DNA from: Blastocladiella emersonii ATCC 22665
Taxonomy: Eukaryota > Blastocladiomycota > Blastocladiomycetes > Blastocladiales > Blastocladiaceae
Direction of reading: 5' to 3'
Assembly (NCBI GenBank): GCA_025594325.1
Contig: JANHCV010000007.1
Location: 248,001-312,000 of the forward strand
DNA: 64,000 nucleotides
The translations under genes were made by a program, and so were the position numbers. The stretch's first letter is position 1; the number at the start of each line of letters is the position of its first letter. Under the pieces are notes generated by a model. It made no database searches. It was not told where the DNA came from and saw only the letters and a list, made by a program, of their open reading frames with translations. Positions 63,995 to 64,000 of this stretch are shown here, one piece after another.

Positions 63995-64000
63995 GCTTCC

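Larger units (their letters stand above)
60631..64000 (+). pseudogene. DUF4470-like gene 3, decayed and interrupted
   Basis: It starts like its paralogues (MKQKK), but the A run 60643-60648 has six A where they have five, so the frame stops 14 codons in. Family sequence continues in other frames: YARDLFLYHNPRSF, VFQCGDLRDVARTFDDSKRK, LTFVLSNERPEVLARNLLVL. Further shifts occur near 61434 (TGT TCA ACC region) and at 61739-61742, where an AG pair is doubled. The family intron is preserved at 62309-62364 (GTACGG to GTAG). Homology ends at 63169 where an 808-bp insertion begins, and resumes after 63977 (KVEVLQLP) up to the window edge. With four independent lesions this is a pseudogene; short peptides could still be made from the conserved promoter. 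Confidence 0.85.

Noticed and set aside
1-64000. CRISPR arrays, bacterial operons or phage features
   Set aside because: No regularly spaced repeats, no Shine-Dalgarno pattern; introns and fungal LYS2 show eukaryotic nuclear DNA.

Overview
The window looks like nuclear DNA of a GC-rich fungus, most likely an early-diverging zoosporic lineage (Blastocladiomycota or Chytridiomycota; this placement is inference). The support is: spliceosomal introns of 56-102 nt with GTACG-type donors; a complete LYS2-type alpha-aminoadipate reductase, the hallmark of fungal lysine synthesis; a class C GPCR with a solute-binding-protein ectodomain; and a K+-type channel with a cyclic-nucleotide-binding-like domain. 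The last two are typical of flagellated fungi rather than Dikarya.

Layout. 1-7419 (minus strand): three paralogous, probably mitochondrial, PPR-like helical-repeat proteins, called here types C, B and A in transcription order; A runs off the left edge. 8099-13539: two spliced genes converging on each other, one with a beta-rich and basic region, the other Pro/Ala-rich with an integrase-type H2C2 zinc-binding end. 14158-17491: a divergent DUF4470-like gene. 17492-21367: gene-poor, with one small minus-strand ORF and one small secreted protein. 21368-27786: a catalytically degenerate Rad5/SHPRH-like SNF2 protein with a RING finger, then a large unknown acidic protein. 27979-38289 (minus strand): the class C GPCR-PH protein, a membrane RING-H2 protein, the channel and a secreted I9-like inhibitor, which are signalling and proteolysis genes. 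38734-43313: LYS2. 43504-51056 (plus strand): three more PPR-like genes (B', B'', A'), two of them frameshifted at homopolymers. 51375-52889: a membrane LRR protein whose 72-nt exons each encode one repeat. 53131-64000: three more DUF4470-like genes, one intact, one with a late frameshift, and one pseudogene interrupted by a short retro-insertion with target-site duplication and poly(A).

The single-copy genes in the middle are clean, spliced and very GC-rich. The two expanded families at both ends share promoters and N-termini, carry conserved minimal upstream ORFs, and show every lesion seen in the window. The B-then-A gene pair occurs in inverted orientation on both sides of about 40 kb of unrelated genes. 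All exon structures were read by eye from splice signals, phase and paralogue alignment; none is backed by transcript data.
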